Assembly (NCBI GenBank): GCA_021776635.1
Contig: JAJFFN010000002.1
Location: forward strand, 140,899-204,898
DNA length: 64,000 nt
From: Robiginitomaculum sp.
Lineage (GTDB): Bacteria; Pseudomonadota; Alphaproteobacteria; Caulobacterales; Maricaulaceae
Direction of reading: 5' to 3'
This document shows, one piece after another, positions 15,600-25,506 of the stretch. The notes beneath the pieces are model-generated. The model was not told the origin of the DNA, ran no database searches, and saw nothing but the letters and a program-made list of their open reading frames with translations. Numbering within the stretch: the stretch's first letter is position 1; each line of letters starts with the position of its first letter. The position numbers and the translations under genes were made by a program.

Positions 15600-18500
15600 G
15601 GGTTTGAACGCGCGCGCATTCTGTCCAGGGTTTTCGAGCCGAAATCTTCCGATTTGGCATTCGGTTTCCCTGTATTACGCGGATCACCTGGATCGAACAT
15701 CAAGCCGTCGTCGGCGTGGTCACCGCCAAACAGATGCCCTAATTCGTGTGGCGGCGCATCCTTGAGCCGCCAACCCAGTGCCTCTTTGTTGGAATCGCCA
15801 AGCTCACGACCGGATTCTTGAAATATCACCGCGCCCATTCCGTGCATTCCGGTTCCCGGATCACTGTCAGCCTGACCTGCGATGGCGCCGGTATCTTCGA
15901 GACCATCGCCGTCTTCGACCAATGTACCTTGAAAGCCGTTGAGCAAATACACCACCCATATATCCGGATCCGCGTGCAGGTCTTTGTTATCAAAGGCATA
16001 AACACTGCGCAGATAATCCTGCTTGTCGGATTTGTAGTGTAGTCTAAAAGGTATAGCCGACGTCCCTCGGTTAAGCTCGCCTTCAACCGGTAATATGAAC
16101 GCAGGTGCATAAGCATCCTCTAGGCGATCGAGCGGTATGGGTGGCAGTGCGTCCCCGTCCTTGAGCAGATCGTCATCGGTCAATTCATAAGACTGCCCGA
16201 TCACGCTATCGTCAAATGGGCCCCAACTCGGAGCATAGTTAATGGTCACCCAATCATCAAAAAATCCATTGGCCGTATTGGCAACGACTTTATAATCGTT
16301 GTTGCCGACATTGATATTGCCATTGATATAGCTGTCTTTAACACCTTTAATGCCTGATTTCGACTCTTCGGGCAGGTTGGCGTAAATATTTTTATCCAGT
16401 TTGAGCTTAAATTTTATACCGCCGTTGGAGGCCAAACCTAAATCCTTATAATCTTCGATAATGCCGATGAGTGTATTGTCTTTTACTGGGCCCATGGTAT
16501 CGATTTCCAGATACATTTTGCGCCACACCGTCAAAATATCGCTGACATATTCCTCATGCTGGGGAATTTGTGCTTTTTCTGGATTCTTTTCGATGGCTAA
16601 AATATTCGGGTCGACGATAAAAAACGGATGAAGTTTACTATAGTCGGCGAGTTTGCTGTCATCATTCTCAAGCTCCATAAGTGTCACAAAGTCACCGTTG
16701 CCGACAATACGAAAATTATCGCCCGGCTGCATGGTTGTTTGAAATTCGAAGGTTTCCGTTTTGTCCTTAAACTCGACCCTGAGATATGCCTTGCTATCTG
16801 CCGGGAATCCGCCCCACACATGCGGGGTCTTGCCGCGGTTATCCTCGGCTTTGGTTTCGTCGTCAACTTCGTCGTCAAAGGCGCTTGGGTCATCAACATC
16901 AAAGGCGCGAAACACAAACTCTACTGGGCGAACCGGTTTAACGTTGAGGGTCACTTTTACGTCTACAATGTCCTTTTTCTCTCCGTCGCCTGGCAAGCGC
17001 TTGCCCGGGAAAACCCGGTAAACTTTATCCTTCATCCACGTTGGTACCTGCTTGTCCTCGTCGAGTTTGTCACCGTCATCGACGCTATTGCCTTTGCCAA
17101 TAAATTCGATGTCTGCAATGCCCAGAGCCGTAAGCGTGACCGTGTCTGTGAGTTTTGCGTTGGACGCGCCTCTCGGCTTAAAAATGAACTCAATTTCAAT
17201 GTCTTTGGCGCGTTTGCTCGGTTTTAGAGCCTCGATCCAAATTTCTTTTTTGAATTTTCCTTTGTTCGCAGGCTCTGTGAACACTTTGTCAAAATCGACT
17301 TGTTTATTGTGAAACTCGAATTTGGTTTTCTTGTTTTTATCGTCCCAAAGCTGAATTTTATCGTTGACGCCGTCAACTTTTATCTCGACCATGCCATCAG
17401 ATTTTTCCGGCAAGGTCAGTTTGAGACGCACAAGCTCATCATCATCGGTGACGCCGTCCTTGTCCTCAAAGTCAAAATATTTATCCTTATCATCATTGTC
17501 ATAATTGACGAATGTTTGCGCCCCTTTGTCTTCTTCGTCCTTATCGACAATTGCTTTATTCTCACTGATACCAATCACTTTCGGCTTATAAATAGTCAGC
17601 ATATCCGGTTCGCACAGATGAATGCTATCGATTTTAACCCGCGTATGATTGCTGACCCTGCCCGGAATGCCCGTGGCTTGTACCTGCTGCATCATTCCGC
17701 GCGGTTGCACTTGTGCACTGACCGATATGCCGTTCGCAGCGTTAAGATTGCCACTTTTTAGATTTATAGGCATGGAAATCGTCACCCATTCGCCCGAACT
17801 TTGCGTAAAAGTAGCCTCGCCTGAACTGCCTAAATCCGTTCCGCCAACAATCTGACTACCCCTTGCCAGCGCCACTGAAAAGGTAAGCTGATCCATTGGT
17901 GATATATAACCTTTATAGGCTGCACACACATTGGCTTTTGCCTCTGAGATAGGCAGCACGGTTTGCAATATCGACGCATTGCCAGCCCCGCCGAGCGTTT
18001 TCAATGGGCAAGGGTCTTTGCAACTTGTTACGCCCGCAGGTGTGGCCATGCCAGATAAATCGACAAGCGCAGGTGCGCCCATTTTTTTTATGGCTTCTCC
18101 CATATCGAAATTTTTAAGCTCGGCTGAGGCATTTCCCGTATGCGCGTCGCTGGATTTAAACACCGTTTGCATGTCAAAGCCCTGTGCTTGCGCTTTGGCG
18201 GCGGGCGGTATGCCGAAACTGGAGAAGCCGTGCGGTGTATTTTCGTCGTCCCAGTTTTCCATACCGCCGTTGGGAATATTGTCCTCAAAATCATCAACAT
18301 TCCAAGCCCCGCCGCCAGGTTGTTCTGGTCGACATATATCAACTTGGGTCAAGTATTCTGGTGTGTCAGGATAATGGTCGGTTTCGGCCAAGCAATTTTC
18401 GACGCTCATTGCGCCTATAAATTGGCCATCCCCCTTATTACAGCAGTCATATTGCGGCGCGGCGGTTTCCATGGGGGTCATTTGACCACTATTTGGCCCG

Positions 18501-18823
18501 ACATTGGGGAGCGTAGCTCCAGGCGGCATGCCTGGTATTGCTGGCATGCTGGGCATGCCGCCCATTTGTTGTAGATATTGTGTCGCTTGGTTTTGCGTGT
18601 TTTGGAAGCACAGTAATGCCTGCGCCATATTTTCCCCATTTTTACCAATATGGACATGGTTAGGTTTAGCGGTACAGACATCGAGGCTATCGGTGGTGAA
18701 CTCTTTGGTTTCTAAATTACAGCAGGCTTTGGCTTGAGCTAAGGCTGGCGATGAAATCAAGACACTAGACGATAGCAAGAGACCGATGGCCGCATAGAAA
18801 TAGTGTGTAATTCGCGCCCGCAT
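15596..18823 (-). CDS. Large secreted metzincin-like metalloprotein
   Basis: A 1,075-residue protein with a signal peptide (hydrophobic core AAIGLLLSSSVLISS, cut near ALAQA). Two N-terminal cysteine repeats begin with CCN (near the mature N-terminus and about residue 145). Beta-rich acidic regions fill the middle. Near the C-terminus is HELGHLFGGDH, the HExxHxxGxxH zinc motif of metzincins, with a candidate Met-turn (GLMFDP) 16 residues after the first histidine. The protease module is short and terminal, so activity is likely but unproven. GGAG lies 6 bases before ATG 18823, preferred over ATG 18835. A lone gene, with a small membrane protein coupled downstream. Confidence 0.8.
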   Translation of the reverse strand: MRARITHYFYAAIGLLLSSSVLISSPALAQAKACCNLETKEFTTDSLDVCTAKPNHVHIGKNGENMAQALLCFQNTQNQATQYLQQMGGMPSMPAIPGMPPGATLPNVGPNSGQMTPMETAAPQYDCCNKGDGQFIGAMSVENCLAETDHYPDTPEYLTQVDICRPEQPGGGAWNVDDFEDNIPNGGMENWDDENTPHGFSSFGIPPAAKAQAQGFDMQTVFKSSDAHTGNASAELKNFDMGEAIKKMGAPALVDLSGMATPAGVTSCKDPCPLKTLGGAGNASILQTVLPISEAKANVCAAYKGYISPMDQLTFSVALARGSQIVGGTDLGSSGEATFTQSSGEWVTISMPINLKSGNLNAANGISVSAQVQPRGMMQQVQATGIPGRVSNHTRVKIDSIHLCEPDMLTIYKPKVIGISENKAIVDKDEEDKGAQTFVNYDNDDKDKYFDFEDKDGVTDDDELVRLKLTLPEKSDGMVEIKVDGVNDKIQLWDDKNKKTKFEFHNKQVDFDKVFTEPANKGKFKKEIWIEALKPSKRAKDIEIEFIFKPRGASNAKLTDTVTLTALGIADIEFIGKGNSVDDGDKLDEDKQVPTWMKDKVYRVFPGKRLPGDGEKKDIVDVKVTLNVKPVRPVEFVFRAFDVDDPSAFDDEVDDETKAEDNRGKTPHVWGGFPADSKAYLRVEFKDKTETFEFQTTMQPGDNFRIVGNGDFVTLMELENDDSKLADYSKLHPFFIVDPNILAIEKNPEKAQIPQHEEYVSDILTVWRKMYLEIDTMGPVKDNTLIGIIEDYKDLGLASNGGIKFKLKLDKNIYANLPEESKSGIKGVKDSYINGNINVGNNDYKVVANTANGFFDDWVTINYAPSWGPFDDSVIGQSYELTDDDLLKDGDALPPIPLDRLEDAYAPAFILPVEGELNRGTSAIPFRLHYKSDKQDYLRSVYAFDNKDLHADPDIWVVYLLNGFQGTLVEDGDGLEDTGAIAGQADSDPGTGMHGMGAVIFQESGRELGDSNKEALGWRLKDAPPHELGHLFGGDHADDGLMFDPGDPRNTGKPNAKSEDFGSKTLDRMRARSNP

Positions 18824-18961
18824 GTTATTCTCCATCTTTGTTTTACGGCCTTAATCTCCCATAGACATGCAATCCTATCCACTCGGTCAAATGTACTAGT
18901 ATGCAAGTTTAGCCCTATTGCCTAAACTTTCGATACACTGTCTAAACTTGGTCGTGATATT

Positions 18962-20740
18962 TTGGGGGTTTTGATTTTTTTGGAAAATGATTGCAAAGAT
19001 TTTGTCCGCTACCAAAGCGGTGCTCTTGTCCTCAAGCTCGGCCGTTTCGTCTGGCAAATGCACGGCGTTACCGCCGTCTTATTGGTGGCGCTAATCTGGA
19101 CACAAACTAGGCCTGTGTTAAGCCTACTTTGGTTAGCGTGGATGATCGGGATTGCCGCCTCCCAAGCCGTTATCTGTTTTCGCGGCGCGGTGCTGGCAAA
19201 CCAAGAACATGATCTCGCACGTTGGTTATTGGCTTTTAATATATCAGCAATTTTATTGGCGTGTGGTTGGGCGTGGTTCGTCATGATGTTGATGCCGGAA
19301 AATAGTCCTGAGCTGCGCAATTTTATCGGGTTTGTCATAGGCGGTGCATTGCTCACTGTGATTGGCACCCAAAACCTGCATTACCGGGTTATGGCAATAA
19401 CACTTGTTCTGATTATTGCGGCTGAATGTTATCGGTTGATAGCTTATTCAATTGGCCTGTATTCAGTCCTATCAGTCGGTATGTTGATGATTTTCATGAT
19501 GCTGATGTTAGGTATGGGCTGGATGTTGCGCCGCTTCACGAGACAAGGTTTTGTCTTGCAATGGGAAAAGTCTTGGCTGGCGTCGCGGCTTGAAACCCAA
19601 GCAGGCTCGCTACATACTGCGCGCCTTGAGGCAGATGCGGCTAATGACGCAAAATCCCGATTTCTTGCCCAAGCCAGCCACGATTTGCGCCAACCTATTC
19701 ATTCTATGGGATTGTTGTTGGCATCAATTGGCGACGAGACCCTAACACCGCGCACCCAAATTGTTATGAACCGCATTGGGCTGTCGGTTGAAGTTCTTTC
19801 TAAATTATTTAATTCACTCCTTGATGTAACATTGCTGGACACGCGCCAACTTATCCCAAAAGCCTCTAGTTTTAATCTGGGCGCACTCATAGGAGAAATC
19901 AGTGATGAGTTTAGCCTGGCTGCGCAAGCTGAAAATGTTGTTCTAAAACCAAAATGGGAAGATGCTTTCATCACTAGCGATGCTTTAATCGTGCGGCGGG
20001 TTTTACAAAATCTTATCTCCAATGCTATACGCCATACGGACGGCGGCGAGGTTCATCTCTACACTCAGCAAAATGAAGACGGGGCGTTTTTGGTTGTAAA
20101 AGACACGGGGCGCGGTATTTCTGAAATAGATCAAGCACAAATATTTGAAGAGTTCACCAAAGCGGGAACGGTCACCGATGCAGCGGAAGGATTGGGACTT
20201 GGCTTGGCCATTGTGCGTCGTTTGTCACAGGTGCTAAATGTCAATATTGATTTTTCTTCACAACTAGGTGTCGGCACACAATTTTCCATTGGCCCGTTTC
20301 CGCTCGCCAAAAATCTAGGTGATGCTGATGATCCTAGTGATCCCGGTGATATTGTGAAAACACAGCCGCCACATTTTGCCGAAGCCCCCGGGCGCGTCAT
20401 AGTCATTGATGACGATAAGGCAACCCTAGAAGCAACTGCGGCATTGCTATCAAATTGGGGTTGGGACATTGATGCCCGCACATATCTGTCAGCAGAAGAT
20501 ATTGCAAAACTGCCGCAGTTTGATTTAATAATCTCAGATTACGATCTCGGTTTTGGCCGCACAGGTCTTGAAGTAATATCTGAAATCCGTGCCGTGCACG
20601 GCGATATTCCTGCTCTGCTCATTACGGGGAGTTCAAATGTGAGTGTTCGTAAGAAAATATTACAGGCGGGCTATGTAGTTTTACATAAACCAGTGCGCCC
20701 CGTACAATTACGTTCAGCCATCCTCGGCTTGGTCAGCTAA
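18962..20740 (+). CDS. Hybrid sensor histidine kinase with C-terminal receiver domain
   Basis: About 590 residues. Five or six hydrophobic segments (about 35-190) form a membrane sensor with no obvious periplasmic domain. Next comes a HisKA domain with phospho-acceptor H240 in SHDLRQP, then the ATPase domain (N-box NLISNAIRHT, G-boxes DTGRGIS and GLGLGLAI) and a receiver domain (DDDK; phospho-acceptor Asp in ISDYDLG near residue 526; KPVRP). The SHDLRQP box and C-terminal receiver are typical of a large proteobacterial hybrid kinase group. The start is unresolved: TTG codons at 18962, 18971 and 18980, or ATG 19058. The 3' end overlaps the opposing response-regulator gene by 27 bases. Confidence 0.88.
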   Translation: MGVLIFLENDCKDFVRYQSGALVLKLGRFVWQMHGVTAVLLVALIWTQTRPVLSLLWLAWMIGIAASQAVICFRGAVLANQEHDLARWLLAFNISAILLACGWAWFVMMLMPENSPELRNFIGFVIGGALLTVIGTQNLHYRVMAITLVLIIAAECYRLIAYSIGLYSVLSVGMLMIFMMLMLGMGWMLRRFTRQGFVLQWEKSWLASRLETQAGSLHTARLEADAANDAKSRFLAQASHDLRQPIHSMGLLLASIGDETLTPRTQIVMNRIGLSVEVLSKLFNSLLDVTLLDTRQLIPKASSFNLGALIGEISDEFSLAAQAENVVLKPKWEDAFITSDALIVRRVLQNLISNAIRHTDGGEVHLYTQQNEDGAFLVVKDTGRGISEIDQAQIFEEFTKAGTVTDAAEGLGLGLAIVRRLSQVLNVNIDFSSQLGVGTQFSIGPFPLAKNLGDADDPSDPGDIVKTQPPHFAEAPGRVIVIDDDKATLEATAALLSNWGWDIDARTYLSAEDIAKLPQFDLIISDYDLGFGRTGLEVISEIRAVHGDIPALLITGSSNVSVRKKILQAGYVVLHKPVRPVQLRSAILGLVS

Positions 20741-21361
20741 ATCCAATATACCGTAAAGCGATCCGTAACTTGCTGCGGCCGCTCGGTTCGAGACATCTAA
20801 TTTTTGGAAAAGTGCGGAAATATGCGCTCGCACGGTAGACAAAGAAATTTTAAGGTCACGGGCAATTTCTTTGTTGGAAAAACCAAGGCAAATTAAGCGT
20901 AGAACCTGCATTTGCCGTGGCGGCAGACCGTCGATTAAACCGCTGCCTTGTTGCGCGCGCTTTGCACATTCTGGCGAGGGAAAATAAATAACACGCTCGC
21001 CGTCCATGACCTGACGCAACCCTCTTTTAATACAATCCGGTGCTGATGATTTTGAAATAAAGCCGTTAGCGCCCGCGCGCATCAGCCGTTCAATGGCGGC
21101 TTGCCCGGTCAACATTGACACGATGAGTATGGCCATCAATGGATTATTCCTGCGGATTTCCATGATACCTATTTCCGGCTCTAGCCCCGGGAAAAACACA
21201 TCCAACAACAACAGATCAGCGGGTGCCTGGCGCAGTATTCTGCCAAGTCCTTTCATATCACCGGTTTCGCGAACTTCGACGCCGTCGAATAAATCCGAGA
21301 CAATAAAATTTAAGCCTACACGAAATACTGGGTGATCATCGGCAATTATGACACTGTTCAC
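20714..21361 (-). CDS. NarL/FixJ-type (LuxR-family) response regulator
   Basis: A 215-residue two-domain regulator. The receiver has ADDHP at the start, the phospho-acceptor D54 in LLLDVFFPG, and ISKSS in place of the usual KxA loop. A LuxR-type HTH occupies about 148-200 (LPPRQMQVLRLICLGFSNKEIA, then STVRAHISALFQKLDV). It is convergent with, and overlaps, the hybrid kinase gene, which suggests that the two form a signalling pair. Target genes are unknown; the OmpA-family gene is just upstream in the same direction. Confidence 0.92.
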   Translation of the reverse strand: MNSVIIADDHPVFRVGLNFIVSDLFDGVEVRETGDMKGLGRILRQAPADLLLLDVFFPGLEPEIGIMEIRRNNPLMAILIVSMLTGQAAIERLMRAGANGFISKSSAPDCIKRGLRQVMDGERVIYFPSPECAKRAQQGSGLIDGLPPRQMQVLRLICLGFSNKEIARDLKISLSTVRAHISALFQKLDVSNRAAAASYGSLYGILDLADQAEDG

Positions 21362-21406
21362 TGCGACCTCACTTCGCGCTCCATGTTTGGATGTTCGTTA
21401 GAGGCC

Positions 21407-22408
21407 TCACTCTTTGCGTTGACGCTCTACCAGTTCGACACGTCTATTTTTGCTGCGCCCCGCATCACTGTTGTTTGAAAAAACCGGATTAAGGGGGCCA
21501 ACGCCGTGGGGCTCCAGCCGTTTTGATGCAACCCCGTGCTCGGCTTTCAAAGCATTCACGACTGCATAGGCTCTATCAGAAGACAGTTTGCTATTATAGG
21601 AGAAAGTACCAACCGAGTCTGTGTGGCCGACAACGTAGAAGTCTTTGTCGGCATTATCGGCTAAATATTTTGCGATCTGTATAAGCGCGGTTTTTGATTC
21701 TGGCTTTAGGACGGCCTTGTCAAATTCAAATAAAATACCGTCAAGCACCACCCGGCCATATTCATCAATGTCCGAGCCCATAGCTTCCGCATTAACAATA
21801 ACCAAGCCGGTTTCTGCTTGCTCTACCTCTATAATATCAATCAATGTGCCAACATAATTGGCAGAATGTTGCTCGACAGTGATAATTGTATAAACTGTTC
21901 CGGCTGCCCGTTCTTTTTTGGCCACGATTGACCCTGCGCCGCCTGATGACGAGGTGCCAGAAAACATGGTGCCAACCTCTCCGGGCTTTGTTGTTGGATT
22001 AGCTCGAAACAGAACGTCCGTCCACGTGCGGCTCCCAATATCATTCCCTCTGCGATTATCAGAAGCGCCTTTGCCGATGATTTCGAAATCTTCGGCGGTT
22101 AGTGCATCAAGGTAGTTTTTATAAATTTCAGAATAGGTCCGGTCCGTCCCCGCATATTTATAAAACGTCCGCGTCACCCGCCCTTCGGTATCAACCCAAT
22201 CGCCAATTGTGCGGTAGCCTGTAACTGGCCCAGTTGGCACCCGGTAAGGCATATAATTTTCGATATGTTGCCAGAGGATAACTTGCCCCGGGTATCTCGT
22301 GATCAGTGGATGCTCTTTGGCACCTTTAACATCATCGGCATAAGCCGCGCTACTTGCCAGCAATATTGCGGCAGAAACATGAAAAATAAATTTATAAATA
22401 ATACGCAT
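21407..22408 (-). CDS. Secreted OmpA-family protein
   Basis: A 333-residue exported protein. The signal peptide ends near SSAAYA. An N-terminal domain (about 25-215, containing YPGQVILWQH and YRTIGDWVDTEGRVTRTFYKY) looks like the DUF4892-type region. The C-terminal domain (about 220-330) is a peptidoglycan-binding OmpA module with VVGHTDSVGTFSYNSKLSSD and GRSKNRRVEL. Outer-membrane or periplasmic location is expected, tethering to the cell wall. It lies 45 bases downstream of the response-regulator start in the same orientation, so the two may share a transcript. Confidence 0.88.
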   Translation of the reverse strand: MRIIYKFIFHVSAAILLASSAAYADDVKGAKEHPLITRYPGQVILWQHIENYMPYRVPTGPVTGYRTIGDWVDTEGRVTRTFYKYAGTDRTYSEIYKNYLDALTAEDFEIIGKGASDNRRGNDIGSRTWTDVLFRANPTTKPGEVGTMFSGTSSSGGAGSIVAKKERAAGTVYTIITVEQHSANYVGTLIDIIEVEQAETGLVIVNAEAMGSDIDEYGRVVLDGILFEFDKAVLKPESKTALIQIAKYLADNADKDFYVVGHTDSVGTFSYNSKLSSDRAYAVVNALKAEHGVASKRLEPHGVGPLNPVFSNNSDAGRSKNRRVELVERQRKE

Positions 22409-22581
22409 TTGGCACCTCGTTTTCGTAATTCACAGTTAGGCTTGAAAAATTATCAATTGTTAATAGCACAAAAATACATAAATTGCACCAACTATGATAC
22501 TAGTACGCATGTACAGGTTGCTATGGGTGAAAGCTTTGGAGAATATGGTATTTATGTGAGAGTAATATAGAGGGTAATAAG

Positions 22582-23028
22582 ATGAGAAAAGTAACTTTAA
22601 TATTGGTGAGTGCAACATTCATACTTTTTAGTGCAGTATCTGGCTGCGGGAAAAAAGATGATCCCCAAAGCGGGTCCAAATCTAGCATTAACAACAGCAT
22701 AGCTATAACGCCTGCACAGAAAATGGCGAAATCCTATATTTCAGAAATGCAACAGATGGCCAGTGCACTCGAATCAGTTACCGATGCAAAAAGTGCGGAA
22801 AAGGCGGCTACGGAAATTCGAAAAATCAATGTCAGAATGGAAGCCCTCAGCGATAAATATGAAGATAGTGATAATCAGTTCGGCATGGCCACCGTTATGA
22901 TGAGCCACCAACAGGAATTTATGGCCATACAAACACGGGTTAGCGGCGCAATGATGAAATTATCCACTGATCCGGCTTTGATGAAGACCATGACGGATGC
23001 AATGTCGGAAACGCCAAAATTGAAATAA
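22582..23028 (+). CDS. Hypothetical lipoprotein
   Basis: A 148-residue protein with a lipoprotein signal: a hydrophobic stretch (residues 5-18) ending in SAVSGC, so the mature N-terminus would be Cys21 or so. The mature part is methionine-rich and helical, and probably coiled coil over 45-145. No family is recognised. GAGGGTAATAAG precedes the ATG at a good distance. It is a lone gene between divergent and convergent neighbours. Confidence 0.7.
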   Translation: MRKVTLILVSATFILFSAVSGCGKKDDPQSGSKSSINNSIAITPAQKMAKSYISEMQQMASALESVTDAKSAEKAATEIRKINVRMEALSDKYEDSDNQFGMATVMMSHQQEFMAIQTRVSGAMMKLSTDPALMKTMTDAMSETPKLK

Positions 23029-23063
23029 TACCGATTTAAGCAGACCTATACGATTAAGTTCGC

Positions 23064-23423
23064 TTATTTTAGCTGAGTTGTTTCTTGCTCAACCGGTGTT
23101 TCGCTTTTTTGCGCTGCAGGATGCCCTATCGCAGCATAAAGACTAATCCCGCCGACAAAAAGCACTAAAGCGAAAGCCAAGGCAATTGGGAGCCGACACA
23201 GCCATCGCCCAAGGGATCCTGCCACAAAAAACTTCCCCATTGACCAAATAATAATCGCAAGAATACCAGCTGCAAATTGCCATCCCATGAATGTTGTTAA
23301 GCGGTTAAGCCCTTTGGTGAACCCGTCGCCTGCGGGTTCGGTCATGATAAACAAGACGAAAGAACCCCCGTAAACCAACACCCAAACGCACAATAAAATC
23401 CAGGCAATTTTCTGAGCAGACAT
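23064..23423 (-). CDS. Small hypothetical membrane protein
   Basis: About 119 residues from ATG 23423 (an in-frame ATG at 23435 adds four). Three hydrophobic segments are visible: IAWILLCVWVLVYGGSFVLF, GWQFAAGILAIIIW, and LPIALAFALVLFVGGISLY. The tail is hydrophilic and acidic (SETPVEQETTQLK). No family is recognised. The start is close to and divergent from the next gene. Confidence 0.65.
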   Translation of the reverse strand: MSAQKIAWILLCVWVLVYGGSFVLFIMTEPAGDGFTKGLNRLTTFMGWQFAAGILAIIIWSMGKFFVAGSLGRWLCRLPIALAFALVLFVGGISLYAAIGHPAAQKSETPVEQETTQLK

Positions 23424-23545
23424 GTTCCCTCCCATTTTGGGTAAATATTTTCGTATCGGAACCAGTATTCATGATTACAATGAGTTTGCATACTCGGTCA
23501 TTTGTACGCGTTGACTTTGGCGTAAATATTTTGCCTTCTTTATCC

Positions 23546-24655
23546 ATGAATATTTATAACCACCGTCTTAGCACTGCATTTAAACACCTTATTGCCAGTA
23601 TGACATCCGTATATTTGCTCAGCATTGTATTTAGTTTTTCTGCGTCTGCCCAAACCTGCGAAGCTAATATTGAGCGGCACGCCGTAAAAATCTTGGGCCA
23701 AACAGATGACGGCACACCTAATAAATTCATTCCATCGGAAATTTACGGTAATCATAATTTTGCCCAGAAGCTGGATAATGGCTGGGTGTTTAGGCTTGGC
23801 GCATCGCGGTACGGATGGAAAATATATCTTTTCAGCGCCGACGAGAACACTGCAAATATCGACTTAACCCAAGTGACGCCCCCGTTTCGAACTGTACCAA
23901 ATCCGCGCGAAATAGAGGGTTGGCATTTTAGGAATGCGGCCAATACCGGCATAAATAAGGGCGATGTTAACGCACCGCAACATTTACGAGAGTTCTTCTT
24001 CTCAACCGCGCTCATTGGCACGGGCGGGTTTAAATCGTCCAAAGGCGCAGACCAACCACCCATGTTCGAAGCCGATCCAAATGATGGGCGCGGCTGGTTG
24101 AAAATCCTCGATTTTGGTTTAACCGATTTGGAACCAAGTCAAAAAGCAAAGATGAATTATCTGAAATTTAAAGCCTGCCTGACTTGGCCGAAAACCGACG
24201 CCGAAAAACGTATTGAAGCCAATGCAAAAAGCCCTATATTTTTACCCGCCGAGAAAGAAATATTTGGAAGTTGCGGTGTTGATTTTTCAAAATACACCCT
24301 CAAAGCAAGCAAACTTCCAAGGCTTCTTAGCGGCGATATTGACGGCGATGGTGCGATTGATACAATCGCACAAATAGAACGCAATAGGGATAGGAGACCC
24401 GGTCTTGCGGTATGTCGGGCGGGCAGTTATCTTGATATCATTGGCATGAAAGACGGGCATGGTTTTGCGCGGGCAACTAGCTGGAAATTACTGGCCAGGG
24501 ACAGTAAAGAATTCGGATATGAAGGTGAGCCAGACCGGACAAAAATGGACGGAGATATGCTGGTTTTTGAAAACCCTGAAAAGTATATGAACATATATTA
24601 TTGGGCAGATGGCAAATTGAAATTTCAATCCATTTATCACTATATTGAACCCTAA
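23546..24655 (+). CDS. Hypothetical secreted protein
   Basis: About 369 residues from ATG 23546. A signal peptide with core SVYLLSIVFSFSASA cuts before QTCEANIE. The mature protein has a GWHF/GWVF-containing beta-rich domain, then a segment LSGDIDGDGAIDTIAQI (about 270-290) that resembles an FG-GAP or calcium-binding repeat. No enzyme motif is seen. The frame is open upstream to 23471, but the extra residues do not look like a signal sequence. Function unknown. Confidence 0.7.
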   Translation: MNIYNHRLSTAFKHLIASMTSVYLLSIVFSFSASAQTCEANIERHAVKILGQTDDGTPNKFIPSEIYGNHNFAQKLDNGWVFRLGASRYGWKIYLFSADENTANIDLTQVTPPFRTVPNPREIEGWHFRNAANTGINKGDVNAPQHLREFFFSTALIGTGGFKSSKGADQPPMFEADPNDGRGWLKILDFGLTDLEPSQKAKMNYLKFKACLTWPKTDAEKRIEANAKSPIFLPAEKEIFGSCGVDFSKYTLKASKLPRLLSGDIDGDGAIDTIAQIERNRDRRPGLAVCRAGSYLDIIGMKDGHGFARATSWKLLARDSKEFGYEGEPDRTKMDGDMLVFENPEKYMNIYYWADGKLKFQSIYHYIEP

Positions 24656-25506
24656 CCACCATACGACCACATTTCACAATTCAAATTTTTTTTATTTCAG
24701 AAATAACAAACCAAATAATTTTGGAACATAACTAATGTCTCCTTTTGCCAGCAATCCAGACGACAAAAACGAAGGCATTTATACCATCGGGATCATGTGA
24801 TTGATAAAATTTATTGTTTGCCTAGCAATCATCTAAAAATCAATTGAATCACTGTTAAATATCCACCTATTTCCAAGTCAGTACCGAAATAATACAGTCC
24901 ATCTTTGTGTAACAAATCGCGTAATTTTTTGTGTAACACAGAAAGCTACAATAGCACTTAACTTATTGTTTTTACTGTGTACTTTATTAAAGGTTGACGC
25001 CGTGTGCAGGCACCACTTCTACAAAAGCAGGATAATATTGGTGTAACAAATGGTGCAACATATAGGGTAACAAATTAATGTTCGCCGCCCAATAAGTGAT
25101 TGTTATTGTTAGTTAATTTTATTTTGGTTGACTCCTGCTTGCGGAGCCACTCAATCCCTATATCCCATTGATTTTTATGCGTTTATATCATTTCGCCCAA
25201 GGTTCTAGTCCTGTTTCCATTTACCATTGAATCTCAAATTTACATTAGGCTCATGAGCTTTAGCTTATCTTTACTACGGTCTCCTAATCCCCGAAAGCAG
25301 ACCTCTCGAAAGTATGACGGGATGCGTACTGAGGGGGCAAAGCGGACGTTAGCTCAGAGTCCTAAAACGCCCAAAAACGGCCGCTGGTAATGTTTGCCGA
25401 TACGGCAGCATTCGCCCAAAGTGCCGATCATTAAGCGACCCCTACGTGTTGACTAGCCTATACAAAATGTATGAGCTGCAACAGCATCGCTCTTTTCGTT
25501 CGCAAC
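24656..25506. other. Long intergenic region without genes
   Basis: This is 851 bases of AT-rich DNA with no convincing reading frame on either strand. It holds two sets of 12-bp-phased repeats (listed separately). Two similar segments, GGTTGAC-x-CC...CCACT, occur at about 24,992 and 25,126. Between about 25,270 and 25,440 a GC-richer stretch contains degenerate AAAGCGGAC-type motifs like those at about 36,160 and 44,450. It looks like the decayed junction of an earlier insertion just upstream of the accessory cluster. Confidence 0.5.
24907..25075 (+). repeat. Two triplets of 12-bp-phased GTGTAACAAAT repeats
   Basis: GTGTAACAAAT (24907), a degraded copy GCGTAATTTTT (24919) and GTGTAACACAG (24931) are spaced exactly 12 bp apart. 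A second set, GTGTAACAAAT (25041), GTGCAACATAT (25053) and GGGTAACAAAT (25065), has the same 12-bp spacing. Similar 12-bp triplets sit beside the integrase at 47802-47837. Recombinase arm sites or another protein-binding array are possible. Confidence 0.6.

Noticed and set aside
16628..17227. 199-codon plus-strand frame inside the large secreted protein gene
   Set aside because: It lies opposite a continuous, clearly real coding sequence with a signal peptide and zinc motif; the antisense translation has no recognisable feature.
24907..25075. CRISPR array
   Set aside because: Units are only 11-12 bp and directly adjacent, with no spacers; no cas genes are in the window.
24980..25180. tRNA 3'-end fragment near the GTGTAACA arrays
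   Set aside because: GGTTGAC...CCACT segments look slightly tRNA-like, but no T-arm GGTTCRANNC pattern or acceptor stem is present.
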